Source of the DNA: Viscum album
Taxonomy: Eukaryota; Streptophyta; Magnoliopsida; Santalales; Viscaceae
Reading direction: 5' to 3'
DNA: 64,000 nucleotides
Assembly (NCBI GenBank): GCA_963277665.1
Contig: OY728121.1
Span: 960,602,097 to 960,666,096 of the forward strand
In this document: positions 25,080-35,645 of the stretch, one piece after another
Layout of the letters: each line of letters begins with the position of its first letter
Position numbering within the stretch: position 1 is the stretch's first letter
Made by a program: the position numbers and the translations under genes
Notes under the pieces: generated by a model
Seen by the model: only the letters and a program-made list of their open reading frames with translations
Databases searched by the model: none
What the model was told of the DNA's origin: nothing

Positions 25080-25500
25080 TCCACCCTTTAGAAATTTCAT
25101 CCCTGAAATTTCAAGTCATATTATCAGTTGAAACTAAGTTATGGTACCTCTATTTCATTATTTTATCTAATTACCATGTCACATATTCATACTTATTATT
25201 AATCCATATCACCTTGACAAGGTTAATTGTCTTATTACATAGAAATGTTTCTCTACGGTCCAAGATCTCCACCAGCTACTCCTCATAAGAGAGGTCATGT
25301 TACAGTAGTACCACCTTCAGATTAAGTACATGCGAGGGAATAGGTATATACTTACTCAATATAGATATGTCGAGTAATTCATGAACTTTATCCATATTTT
25401 TTAAGTGATAGCTAATTGGTAAATTCTCCTATGAGATCAAGGATTTCAAAGGAAAAAATGTACTTGGGGATAAGATTCCCATTCTTTCTAAACTGCATGA
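25080..25500 (-). pseudogene. Element T3: integrase tail and chromodomain
   Basis: Read leftwards on the minus strand: HDLSYEE, stop, LVEILDRRE, LCNKTINLVKVIW, YEYVTW, and a final FRDEIS. This is the chromodomain block found after Ty3 integrases, whose standard form is LSYEEQPVEILDRRE followed by RNKTIPLVKVLW. The stop after YEE replaces the usual Gln. It ends just before the purine tract and LTR. Confidence 0.84.
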
Positions 25501-26488
25501 CTCTCTTACATCATGACATTTGAAGGAACAATTTGTCTCCAACATCAAAATCCAATCCCATTTGATGGATTTAAAAATTTCTCTTCTGGATAATCTAAGC
25601 ACTTTTATATGTTATTGGATGACTTGAACCTTTTATATCATCTCTTTCACAAGATCGAACCAAGGTAGCTTTCTCTCACCAACTTTATCCCAACAAGTAG
25701 GAGTTCTACATTGATTCCCATATATAGCTTCATAGGTTTCTATTTGAATATTAGACTGAAATATTTTTTTTGTATGAGAACTCAAATAATGTAAGGTTTT
25801 GATACCATCCACATTTAAATTCAACTAATCATGTTCTAATCATGTTATCATGTTTCTAAATAGTCCTTCCAAATTGGTCATCAGTTTGGGGATGATAGCC
25901 CGTGCTAAAATTTAATTTTGTATTGAGATAATGTTGAATAATCCTCCAAAATTTAAATGCGAACCTTGTATCATGATAAAAAATGATTAAAAGTGTCACC
26001 CCTTGCAGCCTCACAAATTTCTTTACATATATCTTGGAAAGTTAGTCAAGATATAAATCTTCCAGAATACCGATGAAAGGGCAAGTATTGGTGAGTCGAT
26101 CCACTATAACCCATATCACATTGTTTTATTAGGTTGTTCTTGGGTGACCAATGACAAAGTCTATAGTGATATTATCTCACTTTAATATTGTTATGGGTAG
26201 TGCTTACAATACCCCTTTAGGATGTTTTCACTCTACCTTTACTTGTTGACACACAAATCACCTTGGAGTGTAGTTGGAAATGTCCATTTTCATATTATCC
26301 CACAAATAATGATCACAAAAGTATCTATACATTTTATTGCTTCCAAGATGTATAGAGAATGTAGATATTTGAGCTTCATCCATAAGATCCTTCTTTATCT
26401 CTGGGATAGATGAGACACATAACCTTGTATAAAATTTCAGTACATCTTCTTGATCAATATTTAACAGAAGAAATTTCCCATTATTCAC
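25501..26488 (-). pseudogene. Element T3: integrase
   Basis: Landmarks on the minus strand in order: zinc-binding domain at 26488-26258 (FYTRLCVSSIPE, DEAQISTFSIHLGSNKMYR), first core segment LKWDNITIDFVIGHP with the catalytic Asp near 26190, IWVIVDRLTN near 26110, antisense of the HPQT motif near 25880, and the open stretch 25824-25633 with YEAIYGNQCRTPTCWDKVGE. The domain is complete in outline but frameshifted and stop-laden. It would have joined element cDNA to host DNA. Confidence 0.9.
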
Positions 26489-27050
26489 AACCTCTATCTT
26501 CTTTCATATCAAAGGATATTTTTTTGAGCTCTCATGATATTCTCTAGTAATGATAGTTTATAAATAATTTGAGATGAGATGGATGGTGTATCTTCCCTTA
26601 TTATTCCCATGTCCAACCTTACTATGTCCTTAATCAATGTATCTCCCTGAATCCTCATCATTAATGGTGCAACATGGTCTTTCCTAATTAATGTATCAGT
26701 GAATTTAATTACTCTTACAAGGTGATAATGAATTGAAAATTCATAGTCTTTAAGAATATACAACTATCTCCTTTATCTCATGCTGAATTATATTTGTGGG
26801 AATATATACTTCAAAATCTAATGGTTTATGTATATATCACATTTCTCCCCATAGAGACAGTTCCTCCATATCATCATAGAAAAAATGACTATATCTAAAT
26901 CTAGGTCATTCATAAGATAATTTTTCTCATGATTCATTAACTATCAAGATGTATAAGTGATCACCTTATTATTTTTCATGAGGATTCACCCAATCCATTT
27001 CAAATATGCAGCATTATAAATAATGAATCCTTCTTTGATAGAGGGCAGAG
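26489..27050 (-). pseudogene. Element T3: RNase H end and linker
   Basis: Near 26890-26760 the minus strand reads CLYGEKCDIYINH, stop, LKYIF and YILKDYEFSIHYHLVRVIKFTDTLIRKDHVA. That corresponds to the RNase H segment with DHKSLKYIF, DYDFSIHYHPGKANVVADALSRK in homologues. The open stretch 26763-26509 continues into the usual linker before integrase (IVRLDMGII). The N-terminal half of RNase H is hardly readable. Confidence 0.8.
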
Positions 27051-27910
27051 TTAACATTTGTGTAATAACTAATATCTTCATTATTTCTTATAAACTTTAT
27101 TCACACTTGTTTACCAAGATGAAATTATATCCTTTTTATGTTAAATTGGTTAGTGGATTATAAATTAGTGAAAAGTTTTTCACAAACAACCTATAATATC
27201 CTGCTAAACCAATGAATTTATGAATCTCAATTACTATTGTAGGATGATGCTACTCCTCTACAGAATGTTTCTTGGAACTGTCAACTGATATTCCTTAATT
27301 GGTTACAATGTTCCCCAAGAATGAATTTTTATAACCAGAATTCACATTTTTTTAATTTTCCAAATAGATTCTCTTTCCTCAATGTTTTCAATTGAACCGT
27401 TATATGATCCTCAAGCTCCATGAGACTTCTAGAATATATCATAATATCATCAATAAAAACTACCATTAATTTTAAAAGGTATTTCATAAAGAATATAATC
27501 ATAAAATCCAGAAATATATCTGGAGAATTAGTCAATATGAAGGGAGTAAAAATAAACTCATATGTTCATATCTTGTTTGGAATGAAGCCATTGGATTATC
27601 TTCTTTCTTTACCATCAATTGATGATACCCAAACCAAAGGTCAATCTTGAAGAATAATTAATCCCCATGAAGCTAGTAAAATAAATCATCAATCCTTGGG
27701 AGAGGGTACTTGTTCTTCACTATGAACATATCAAGTTATCTATAATCAATTCATAGGTACATTGATCCATACTTCTTCTTTACAAAGAGAACAGGTGCTC
27801 CCCAAGGAGACACACTTGGATAGATAAATCCCTTCTCCAAAAGTTCTTGAATTTTTTTCTTTAATTCCTCTAACTCAATATTTACCATTCTATACATGGT
27901 ATTAAATATC
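27051..27910 (-). pseudogene. Element T3: reverse transcriptase
   Basis: From 27910 leftwards: [31 protein letters not shown], then KNKYPLPRIDDLF, followed in the open stretch 27535-27329 by VVFIDDIMIYSRS with the catalytic Asp-Asp at 27446-27451 and FGKLKKCEFWL. The text between is frameshifted. The conserved Asp pair is intact. Confidence 0.9.
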
Positions 27911-28094
27911 TGCTTGGATCCATGTATGAGTTCAATGGAGAACTCTACATCTCTTTTTTGTGGAGGTCTAGGTATATTTTAAAGAAATATGTATATGTAT
28001 TTATGAATGATAGGGATATTTTCTATCCTTATACTTTCATTTCCTTATCCCTATTCACCAATCATCTCCATAAAGAAGGCCATGGGAGGTGATT

Positions 28095-28370
28095 CTAGAT
28101 ATATCTTAGATCATGATATCTCTCCTTTAAAAATAAAAATAGGGTTTCCTTCCATATTACTGAAAATTTTATGCTCCTGCAGTTGATCTTAGTATTATAC
28201 TTTGAGAGATAATCCATCCATAGTATAGTGTAAAATTCAACCTTGGGAATGAATAATAGATTCTTGATGAGATTATTCTCAATAAAGTTAATACTAGATT
28301 TTTTATACACTGTTGATTCTAGGATAATCACTCCAAGAGTATTTATCAAGAAATTTACTTCTACAATCTC
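28095..28370 (-). pseudogene. Element T3: aspartic protease remnant
   Basis: The open stretch 28349-28095 has the second half of a Ty3 protease: WMDYLSKYNTKINC matches the conserved GMDWLSKYxAxIDC. The active-site segment reads IILESTVYKKSSINFI, where DSG is expected, so the catalytic Asp and Gly are gone. The preceding EVNFLINT also fits. The 28371-28487 stretch upstream is not assignable and ends at the copia element. Confidence 0.72.
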
Positions 28371-28487
28371 ATGGATTGATTCTATACACCACCAACTTAT
28401 TTTTATTTTATAAAGAAACCACTTTTAAGAAAAAAGTGGGAAACCGGTCCAGACACAACCAGAGAATCAACCAACACCATATGTAAT

Positions 28488-30233
28488 TGTTGGACTCCTC
28501 ATGTGTTAATCACGTTTTAATGATCACAAATCGTATTACTATTAATTAATTTCAATCCTCATTTCACATCTTGATAATGCTCTTCAATCTCAATAATAAC
28601 TACACATCACGTTTTAATGATAACAAATCTTATGATGTTAATTACTCTCTTTATTATTTACAAGTCTTATGGATGATCAAAAATATCACATATATTATCA
28701 AGCCTTTATGTTTATGATTCAAGTTCTCTTACTCCCTAATGATTAAAATTAATCCATATTCTGCATATTAGTGTCTAAGTCCAAAAAAAGATATTTTTCT
28801 AAGTATGGACTCACTGTGAAGGACTCACTGTGACCCAGACACTGTGAAGGACTCACTGTGACCCAGACACCGTGAATGACTCACCATGACCCAGACACCG
28901 TGAAGGACTCAACGTGACCCAAACACCGTGAGCTACATACTATGAAGCTCATACCGTGAAGCTCATATCATGAAGCTCATACCGTGAAGACTATACCGTG
29001 AAGAAGACACCGTTTACTTAATCACTGTGACACCGTTTCTTAACTTTTTGTAAATATTATTTAAATAATGATAACGGTCATATTTGATGTTTTTAATGCA
29101 ATTAATGTTATTTAATGATAGTTGTTGGCATGTCATGAAACCGTATCTCGTACCTATGAAAAGGGAATCATTCCTACTGCCAGAACTTGTGGAATATAAG
29201 AAAGATTGAGATGCAGTACACGTGCAAGCATGAAAGAAGAGGCTTGCAAGTGTGAATATACAACGAGAAGAACTTACATACACCCGAGAGCACTGTGCTG
29301 AACAAGAAGAACAATCCCTAACAAGAAGGATATTGCAAGACTTTCAAATAAATCTCATGAATGCAATCTAACACCACTGAATAACACACGATGAATCAAG
29401 AGATCATTTCTCATTCCTATAGAATACAAGCTGAACTACGACACTCCATTTTTCAACAGAAAAACCAGAGAAGGACTCAGAAGCATTCCTGTTGAATCCA
29501 ATAAGTCCAGAGCTGCATTGATAATCACTAGAGCTTTCTAAACTCTTATCTGTTCTCTATAAGTGATTTATTTATTAACTATCGAGCAGTGTGGTGTACT
29601 ATGTATTTCTTATACACAAACTGTCTGCTGCACTAAAATGGAGGATATCAAAATCCTCACTCCAAATCTCTTAACTCTTGTTTACCCACGTCAACTGTGG
29701 AAGAGGTCCTTGTGTGGCCTGGTATTTGTTTTGTTTTCCACAAAGAATAGTGGTAGAGGTCCCTGTGTGGCCTGGACAGTTTTGTAAACTATTATTAACC
29801 CCGATCCAGGGTGTGGATCAAATTTATATAAATTTGAGAGGACTAAGTCTCGGCTTGAGACTGAACCTCTTGTTATATCTACTGTACATATTTTGTTTAA
29901 GTTCAACATATACTACATATATATTATTTATTCCGATGCTATTACTTTGAAATACAAAACTATTTTAAAGATACTTTGATAGTTAAATTAGCAAGTGTTT
30001 ACACTTATTGTAAATCTGTAGGTTAGTTTAAAAAGTTAGTTTGATCTTTTGGTTAAATTAACTGAGACCTAATCAATCTTTGATAAGCTAAGTGAACATT
30101 TAAAATCTGTATATATTCACTACAGTTTAACTTTTTGTTTTTAAATTGGGGGATTTTAAATAGACAATATTTTAACAGAAATTTTAATTGGAACTCAATT
30201 CACCCCCCTATTGAGTATCCACTCCGACCAACA
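28488..30233 (+). repeat. 5' LTR of the Sirevirus-like element
   Basis: Begins TGTTGGACTCCTCATG and ends CACTCCGACCAACA, with inverted TGTTGG/CCAACA termini. It holds a tandem array of CACCGTGA motifs at 28807-29037. The LTR is 42 bases longer than the 3' copy, which equals the difference in array units. Confidence 0.95.
28807..29037 (+). repeat. 28 bp / 14 bp tandem array of TCACCGTGA palindromes (5' LTR)
   Basis: About four 28 bp units (GGACTCACTGTGACC plus CAGACACCGTGAA) are followed by about five 14-15 bp units of the form CTCATACCGTGAAG. The 28 bp unit is two 14 bp units, each with the interrupted palindrome TCAC-N-GTGA or a decayed form of it. Sireviruses of other plants are known to carry repeated palindromic motifs in their LTRs. 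Confidence 0.9.
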
Positions 30234-30235
30234 TT

Positions 30236-30243
30236 TGGTATCA
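30236..30243 (+). other. Primer-binding site of the Sirevirus-like element
   Basis: TGGTATCA, two bases after the LTR end, fits the start of the initiator-Met tRNA complement. After that the match is lost (ACGG). Confidence 0.85.
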
Positions 30244-30378
30244 ACGGTTTTGTTTTTGTCTAAGGATTTTTTGAAATACTCTGTTTTTCAACTGTGATTT
30301 TAGTTGCACCTTTAAATATATTAAATTTCTGTTAGTTCTAAATTTTATCTCTTTAAATTATCTTTCTAAAATCTAGTT

Positions 30379-32100
30379 ATGGATAATAGACTAGAGGGTG
30401 CTGCTACTAACATGCCACCTTTCTTTAATGGTACAAACTATGCTCAGTGGAAACTTAAAATGAAAATTCATTTAGAAATCATGGGTTTTGATATCTGGAC
30501 TGCAATAGAGTCACAATATAAAATTCCAGAAACTGAAAGAGTAACTTGGGATGAACCTACAAAGACTGCCTACAATAATAATTGTAAAGCTATGAATGCC
30601 CTGTACTGTGCTCTAGGAGATGAGGAGTTTAACATAATTTCTTCTTGCAAAACTGCTAATGAAATTTGGGATACTTTGGGTGTTTCTCATGAAGGAACAA
30701 CTAATGTTAAAGAAATGAGATTAAATACTTATACTATTAAATATGATAATTTTAAAATGAAAACTGATGAACCTATTTCTGATATGTATCTCAGGTTTAA
30801 TGAGATAGTCAATACAATGAATTCACTCGGAAAGGCTGTTCCAGCAAAGGAACAAATTATGAGAATCTTGAGATGTTTACCAGACCAATGTAGAGGCACA
30901 TCTGTTTCAATCATAGAGTCATGTGAAATTGATTCTCTACCTATCAAAGAAATCATTGGTAAGCTTATGATGTATGAGGAATAACTAAATGTGAATAAAG
31001 AGGAAGATGATGAACCTAAGAGAAAATTTTTGGCTTTCAAGACTACTACTTCGAAGAGTAAGGACAAAGATAAAACTAAAATACAAACTGACAGTTCAAC
31101 CAGTGAAAATTCAGACTCTGATAGTGATGCTGAAATGGATCAGATAACCAGAAGGTTTAAGAAATTTTATAGGAAGAAGAAATTTTTCAGAAAATCAAAT
31201 TACAAAGGAAAGTATGAAAATAAGGGACATTGGAAGAAGGATTGGAAAAAGCTAGATACAAGTGTTTAAGTTGTTTTCTATGAGTGTAAAACAAAAGGAC
31301 ACATTAAAGAAGACTGCCCAAAGTTAAAATTCAAGAAGAAATATGATTACAAGGACAGTAAGTACAAGAAATCTATGAAGGCTACTTGGAGTGCATCTGA
31401 AGATAGCACAAGTGAATCTAAAATGTCTGATTCTGAAAGAAATAATGCCAACATGTGTTTCATGACAAACACATCTGAGGTAACCTTAGATACTCATGTT
31501 TTAAATTCTTATTATTCTGGACATGATGCAGAATCTGATTCTGATTCTGAAAACATGACTAGTGAGGAATTATTTGAATACTATAATATGATGGAAGAGG
31601 CATTCAATGAACTTAAGGATAAATACAAATCATTAAAGAAACAACATTCTCTCACTACTATTGTTAAAACCAAACTTACTATTGAAAAAGAGAAAAATGA
31701 TCAACTGTTAAAGGAGAACACTGAACTGAAAATGTCAAATGAGAAACTTAGAAAAGACTTAGAGAAGTTTACAAATGGAAAGGATACACTAACTCAAATT
31801 CTAGGAAAGAAAGTTTCACCAAAATACACTACTAGAATAGGCTACAAACCTGGACAGAGACAACTTACTAAGAATAGATTTATTCCTAAATCTGGACAGA
31901 ATACTGCTAGTTCTAGTTCTGGACATTCATATGCTTCAACTAGTTCTTCACATAGTTATAAATCAAATAGAGTTTATCTTTAAAAATATTTTGATTCTGT
32001 AAATTATATGAGACCCATAAGACAAATTTGGGTACCAAAATCTTTGATTGCTAACCTGTCTGGACCCAAGAAGATCTGGGTACCAAAATCATTTCCCATC
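30379..32100 (+). pseudogene. Sirevirus-like gag
   Basis: From ATG 30379 the frame gives a copia-type Gag capsid domain (FFNGTNYAQWKLKMKIHLE, SCKTANEIWDTLGVSHEGT, ILRCLPDQ). A TAA at 30982-30984 interrupts it. An acidic/basic linker follows, then a zinc knuckle at 31276-31317 and, from 31580 to 31800, a Glu/Lys/Leu-rich coiled coil. The knuckle reads FYECKTKGHIKEDC: its first Cys codon is TTC, so zinc binding is probably lost. A second TAA (31267-31269) lies just before. The tail IWVPKS repeats at about 32022 and 32070. The start fits the usual distance after the PBS. Confidence 0.9.
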
Positions 32101-32101
32101 T

Positions 32102-32330
32102 AAATCTGTTTTGTAGGAAACCTGCTTGAAGAGTTCCCACAAGAAGACATGGTATTTGGACAGTGGATGTTCAAGACATATTTCTAGGGATTACTCATTC
32201 TTCAATAGTTCAATAAAGGTTGATGGAGGTCATGTCACCTTTGGCGATAATTCTTAAGGAAAGATCATCGGCCTAGGAAAAATTGGTAACACTGATTCAG
32301 TTTTAATTTCTAAAGTTTTGTTTTTTGATG
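32102..32330 (+). pseudogene. Sirevirus-like protease
   Basis: In the pol frame (one frame off gag) the sequence TWYLDSGCSRHISRDYSFF has the catalytic Asp-Ser-Gly at 32159-32167; VDGGHVTFGDN follows, then a stop and GKIIGLGKIG. This is the copia protease that processes the polyprotein. The frame change from gag lies between about 32097 and 32141 and can be either decay or a former frameshift site; I favour decay, since the junction has no obvious slippery sequence. Confidence 0.85.
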
Positions 32331-33763
32331 GACTTAAATATAATCTGTTAAGTATTTCTCAATTATGTGATGATGGTTTTAATGTTAAATTTGAAAATGA
32401 TTCTTGTAATGTTTTTAATTCTAAAAATGTTTTAGTATTTTCTGCTCTAAGAAATGAAAATGTTTATGCTGTTGATTTAAATTCCTTAGCTAAGCAAAAT
32501 GTTACCTGTTTAAATGCTTTTCATAAAGAGTCCTGGTTATGGAATAGAATATTAGGACACTGCAATATACACTCACTTAGAAAACTAACTAGGAAGAACT
32601 TGGTTAGAGACCTACCTAAACTTGAGTTTCCAAATGACAAAGTTTGTAATCCCTGTCAAAAGGGAAAGCAACATAAATTTTCTTTTAAATCAAAGAAAGA
32701 AGTTTCAACTTCTCAAACTCTCGAGTTGGTTCACATGGATTTGTTTGGACCATCTTGAGTTTCTAGCTTAAATGAGAATCACTATGTCTATGTCATAGTA
32801 GATGACTTTTCTAGATATACTTGGGTATACTTCTTAGCTCAAAAAAGTGAATCTTGTTCTTACTTTGTTAAATACTCCAAATCTGTAGAAAATGTTAGTG
32901 GACTCAAGATTAAAACCCTAAGAAGTGATCATGGCCGTGAGTTTGGAAATCATGAATTTGAAGCCTATTGCTCACACAATGACTATAGTCATAACTTTTC
33001 TGCTCCTAGGACAACTCAGTAGAATGGTGTAGTAGAAAGAAGAAATAGAACCCTGCAAGAAATTGCTAGAACTATGCTTAATGAATATGACCTGCCTATT
33101 TAATTTTGGGCTGAAGCTATGAATACAGCTTGTTATATTATTAATAGAGTATTAATTAGACCTGTTCTTAAGAAGACCCCATATGAGTTGTGGAATAATA
33201 GAAAACCTAAAGTTAGTTACTTTAGAGTCTTTGGCTGCAAAGTTTTTATTCTCTAAACAAAAGATAATATTGATAAGTTTGCTTCTAAGAGTGATGAAGG
33301 AATATTTTTAGGATATTCCTTAACCAGCAAGGCTTATAGAGTTTTCAACAAAAGAACCAAGTGTGTGGAAGAATCTGTTCGCATCAAATTTTATGAAACT
33401 GATCCACATGAGCCTAAAACCCCTCTTGAAAATCTTGAAGAAGATTTATCTGTTCTGGAAATTAATGAAAAATCTAATGAACCTGCTATAAAGACAACCA
33501 GTTCTGGACTTATTCCAGAATCTAATACTAATGAACCTGAACCTAGAGAAGAACCTAAAATTTCTAGTCCTATCTTTACTAGATCAACTATAATTCTAAA
33601 GAATCATCCTTTAGATGCTGTTGTAGGAAATCTTGATAGAGGGACACAGACTAGAGCTTCTCTTAGAAATCAGGATGAACATCAAGCCTTCTTGTTACAG
33701 CTTGAACCTAAAAACATTTATGATGCTATTAATGATGAATTTTGGGTAATCTCTATGCAATAA
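32331..33763 (+). pseudogene. Sirevirus-like integrase
   Basis: The GAG-pre-integrase/zinc segment reads SWLWNRILGHCNIHSLRKL and VCNPCQKGKQ; the first His of the usual LWHRRLGH is Asn. The core has Asp in LVHMDLFGPS at 32738-32740, Asp in LRSDHGREF at 32927-32929 and Glu in NGVVERRNR at 33035-33037, with exact DD35E spacing. FWAEAMNTACYIINRV and the copia C-terminal motif KSDEGIFLGYS follow. Stops: TGA after GPS (expected Arg), TAG in TTQ-stop-NG (expected Gln, CAG to TAG at 33020), TAA before FWAE. The open stretch 33365-33763 is the linker to RT. Confidence 0.92.
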
Positions 33764-34760
33764 GAACTCAATCAATTTGAAAGAAATAAAGTTTGGAATC
33801 TTGTTGAAAGACCTAAGGACACTTTCACAATAGGCACTAAATGAGTGTTTAGAAATAAAGTAGATGAATCTAGAAACATAGTTATAAATAAAGCTAGGCT
33901 AGTTGCACAAGGATATAGTCAAGAAGAAGGTATTGACTATGAGGAGACATTTTCTCCAGTAGCCAGATTAGAAGCTATTAGGATTTTACTTGCTTATGCT
34001 TCACATCTAAATTTCAAACTATATCAAATGGATGTCAAGAGTGCATTCTTGAATGGATATATTGCTGATGATGTTTTTGTTGAACAACCACCTAGATTTT
34101 CAAACCCCCATTTTCCAAATCATATTTTCAAATTATCAAAAGATTTATATGGTTTAAAGCAAGCTCCAAGAGCTTGGTATGATAGATTAAGTACTTTTCT
34201 AATTTTCAAAGGTTTTACAAAAGGAATAGCCGATCCTACTCTGTTTATAAAACGAATTTCTAAAGTTGTTTTAGTTGTAAAAATTTATGTAGATGATATT
34301 ATTTTTGGATCTTCAAAAACTACATTATGTACTGTTTTTTCATAAATGATGAAAAATGAATTTGAAATGAGTTTAATGGGTGAACTTAAATTCTTTCTTG
34401 GATTTAAAATATTTCAAAATGATGATGGAATTATTTTAACTAAAAGTAAATATACTAGATATCTTTTAAAATGTTTTGGATTGGATAGAACAAAGAGTAG
34501 TGACACTCCCATGAGTACCACCTATAAGATGGATCTTGATGAAAATGGTAAATCTATTGATCAAACCACTTATAGAGGAATGATTGGAAGTCTACTCTAC
34601 CTGACTGCTAGTCATCCTGATATTATGTTTAGTGTGTTTATGTGTGCTCATTTTTAAGAAAACCCTAAAGAGTCATATTTAAATGCTGTAAAGAGAATTT
34701 TCAAATACCTCAAGCATACTCCCAATTTAGGAATGTTCTATCCCAAAGGAAAATCATTTG
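33764..34760 (+). pseudogene. Sirevirus-like reverse transcriptase
   Basis: The copia RT domain is readable throughout: KARLVAQGYSQEEGIDYEET, FSPVARLEAIR, QMDVKSAFLNGYI, DLYGLKQAPRAWYDRL, catalytic YVDDIIFGSS with Asp-Asp at 34292-34297, and GELKFFLGFKI. Stops include TGA at 33842-33844 in GTK-stop-VFRNK, where Trp is expected, TAA after TTLCTVFS, and TAA in CAHF-stop-ENPKES where Gln is expected. The catalytic pair is intact. Confidence 0.94.
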
Positions 34761-35230
34761 AATTAGTTAGTTATTATGATGCTGATTTTTCTGGATGTAA
34801 GTTAGATAGAAAAAGCACCTCTGGAACATGTCACCTTTTAGGCAAGTCCCTAGTATCATGGTGTAGTAAGAAATAAAATTCTGTTGCATTATCTACTGCA
34901 GAAGTTGAATACATAGATGCTGGAAGTTGTTGTGCACAAATTTTGTGGATGAAACACACATTACTAGACTATGGATATCAATTCAGACATGTCCCAATAA
35001 ATTGTGACAACACAAGTGCTATTAATATTTCTAAGAATCCTATTTCTAATTCTAGGAAAAAACATATTGATAAAATACATCACTTTTTGAGGGATCATTA
35101 TCAATAAGGTGATATCACTTTGGAATTCATTGGTACTGAATATCAACTTGCTGATATATTCACTAAACCATTAAATTCTGAAATATTAGACTACATCATA
35201 CATGATCTTGGTATGATTAATCATAAGTAA
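34761..35230 (+). pseudogene. Sirevirus-like RNase H
   Basis: YYDADFSGCKLDRKSTSG, SVALSTAEVEYIDAG, INCDNTSAINISKNP and EYQLADIFTKPL are the copia RNase H motifs in their normal order, with Asp, Glu and Asp catalytic positions kept. The stop in CSKK-stop-NSVALS replaces a conserved Gln (CAA to TAA). Pol ends at TAA 35228-35230 after LGMINHK. Confidence 0.92.
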
Positions 35231-35280
35231 ATATCTTACTGATCTTAATGTTTAATACTTTACTGTATTTTACTTCTCGG

Positions 35281-35520
35281 TTTCATGGTCACTGTTTCTA
35301 AGTTACTGTTTTATGCTCACGGTCTGTCAACTCACTGTCTCACTGTGACTACACAAAATGATCACTGTCTCACTTTGACGACTACCAACTGTCTCACCAT
35401 GATGGATAGTTTTCATTACACCATAATGCCTACTCACGGTCTCATCGTGAAGATTATTTATATTCTTATTTTAACCCGTATCACGGTAATTTTTATTTCA
35501 CCGCTATTTTATTTCCCGCG
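35281..35520 (+). repeat. CACTGT / CACGGT motif cluster between pol and ORF3
   Basis: GTCACTGTTTC, CTCACGGTC, CTCACTGTC, CTCACTGTGAC, ATCACTGTC, CTCACCATGA, CTCACGGTC, CATCGTGAAG and ATCACGGTA follow each other at irregular spacing. They are like the LTR array motifs of the same element but not in a regular tandem. No convincing protein is encoded here; the small open stretch at 35285 is composed of these motifs. Confidence 0.65.
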
Positions 35521-35645
35521 TTTTTGTTTTTATGAAGTTTGACATTCCCAAATGATAAAACTTAAGGGTTTCATTCAATTCCTTACCTGAACTCTCTCCT
35601 GAACCTTCTCTTCCCTCTCACCCGAACCTTCAGTGAATCTCAAGG

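Noticed and set aside
28807..29037. Tandem array as a CRISPR-like array
   Set aside because: Units are contiguous without unique spacers, lie inside an LTR and the genome is a plant.
29563..29950. Overlapping open stretches in the copia 5' LTR (also at 39950-40337)
   Set aside because: They lie wholly inside the LTR, recur in both copies, and show no domain; they reflect LTR composition.
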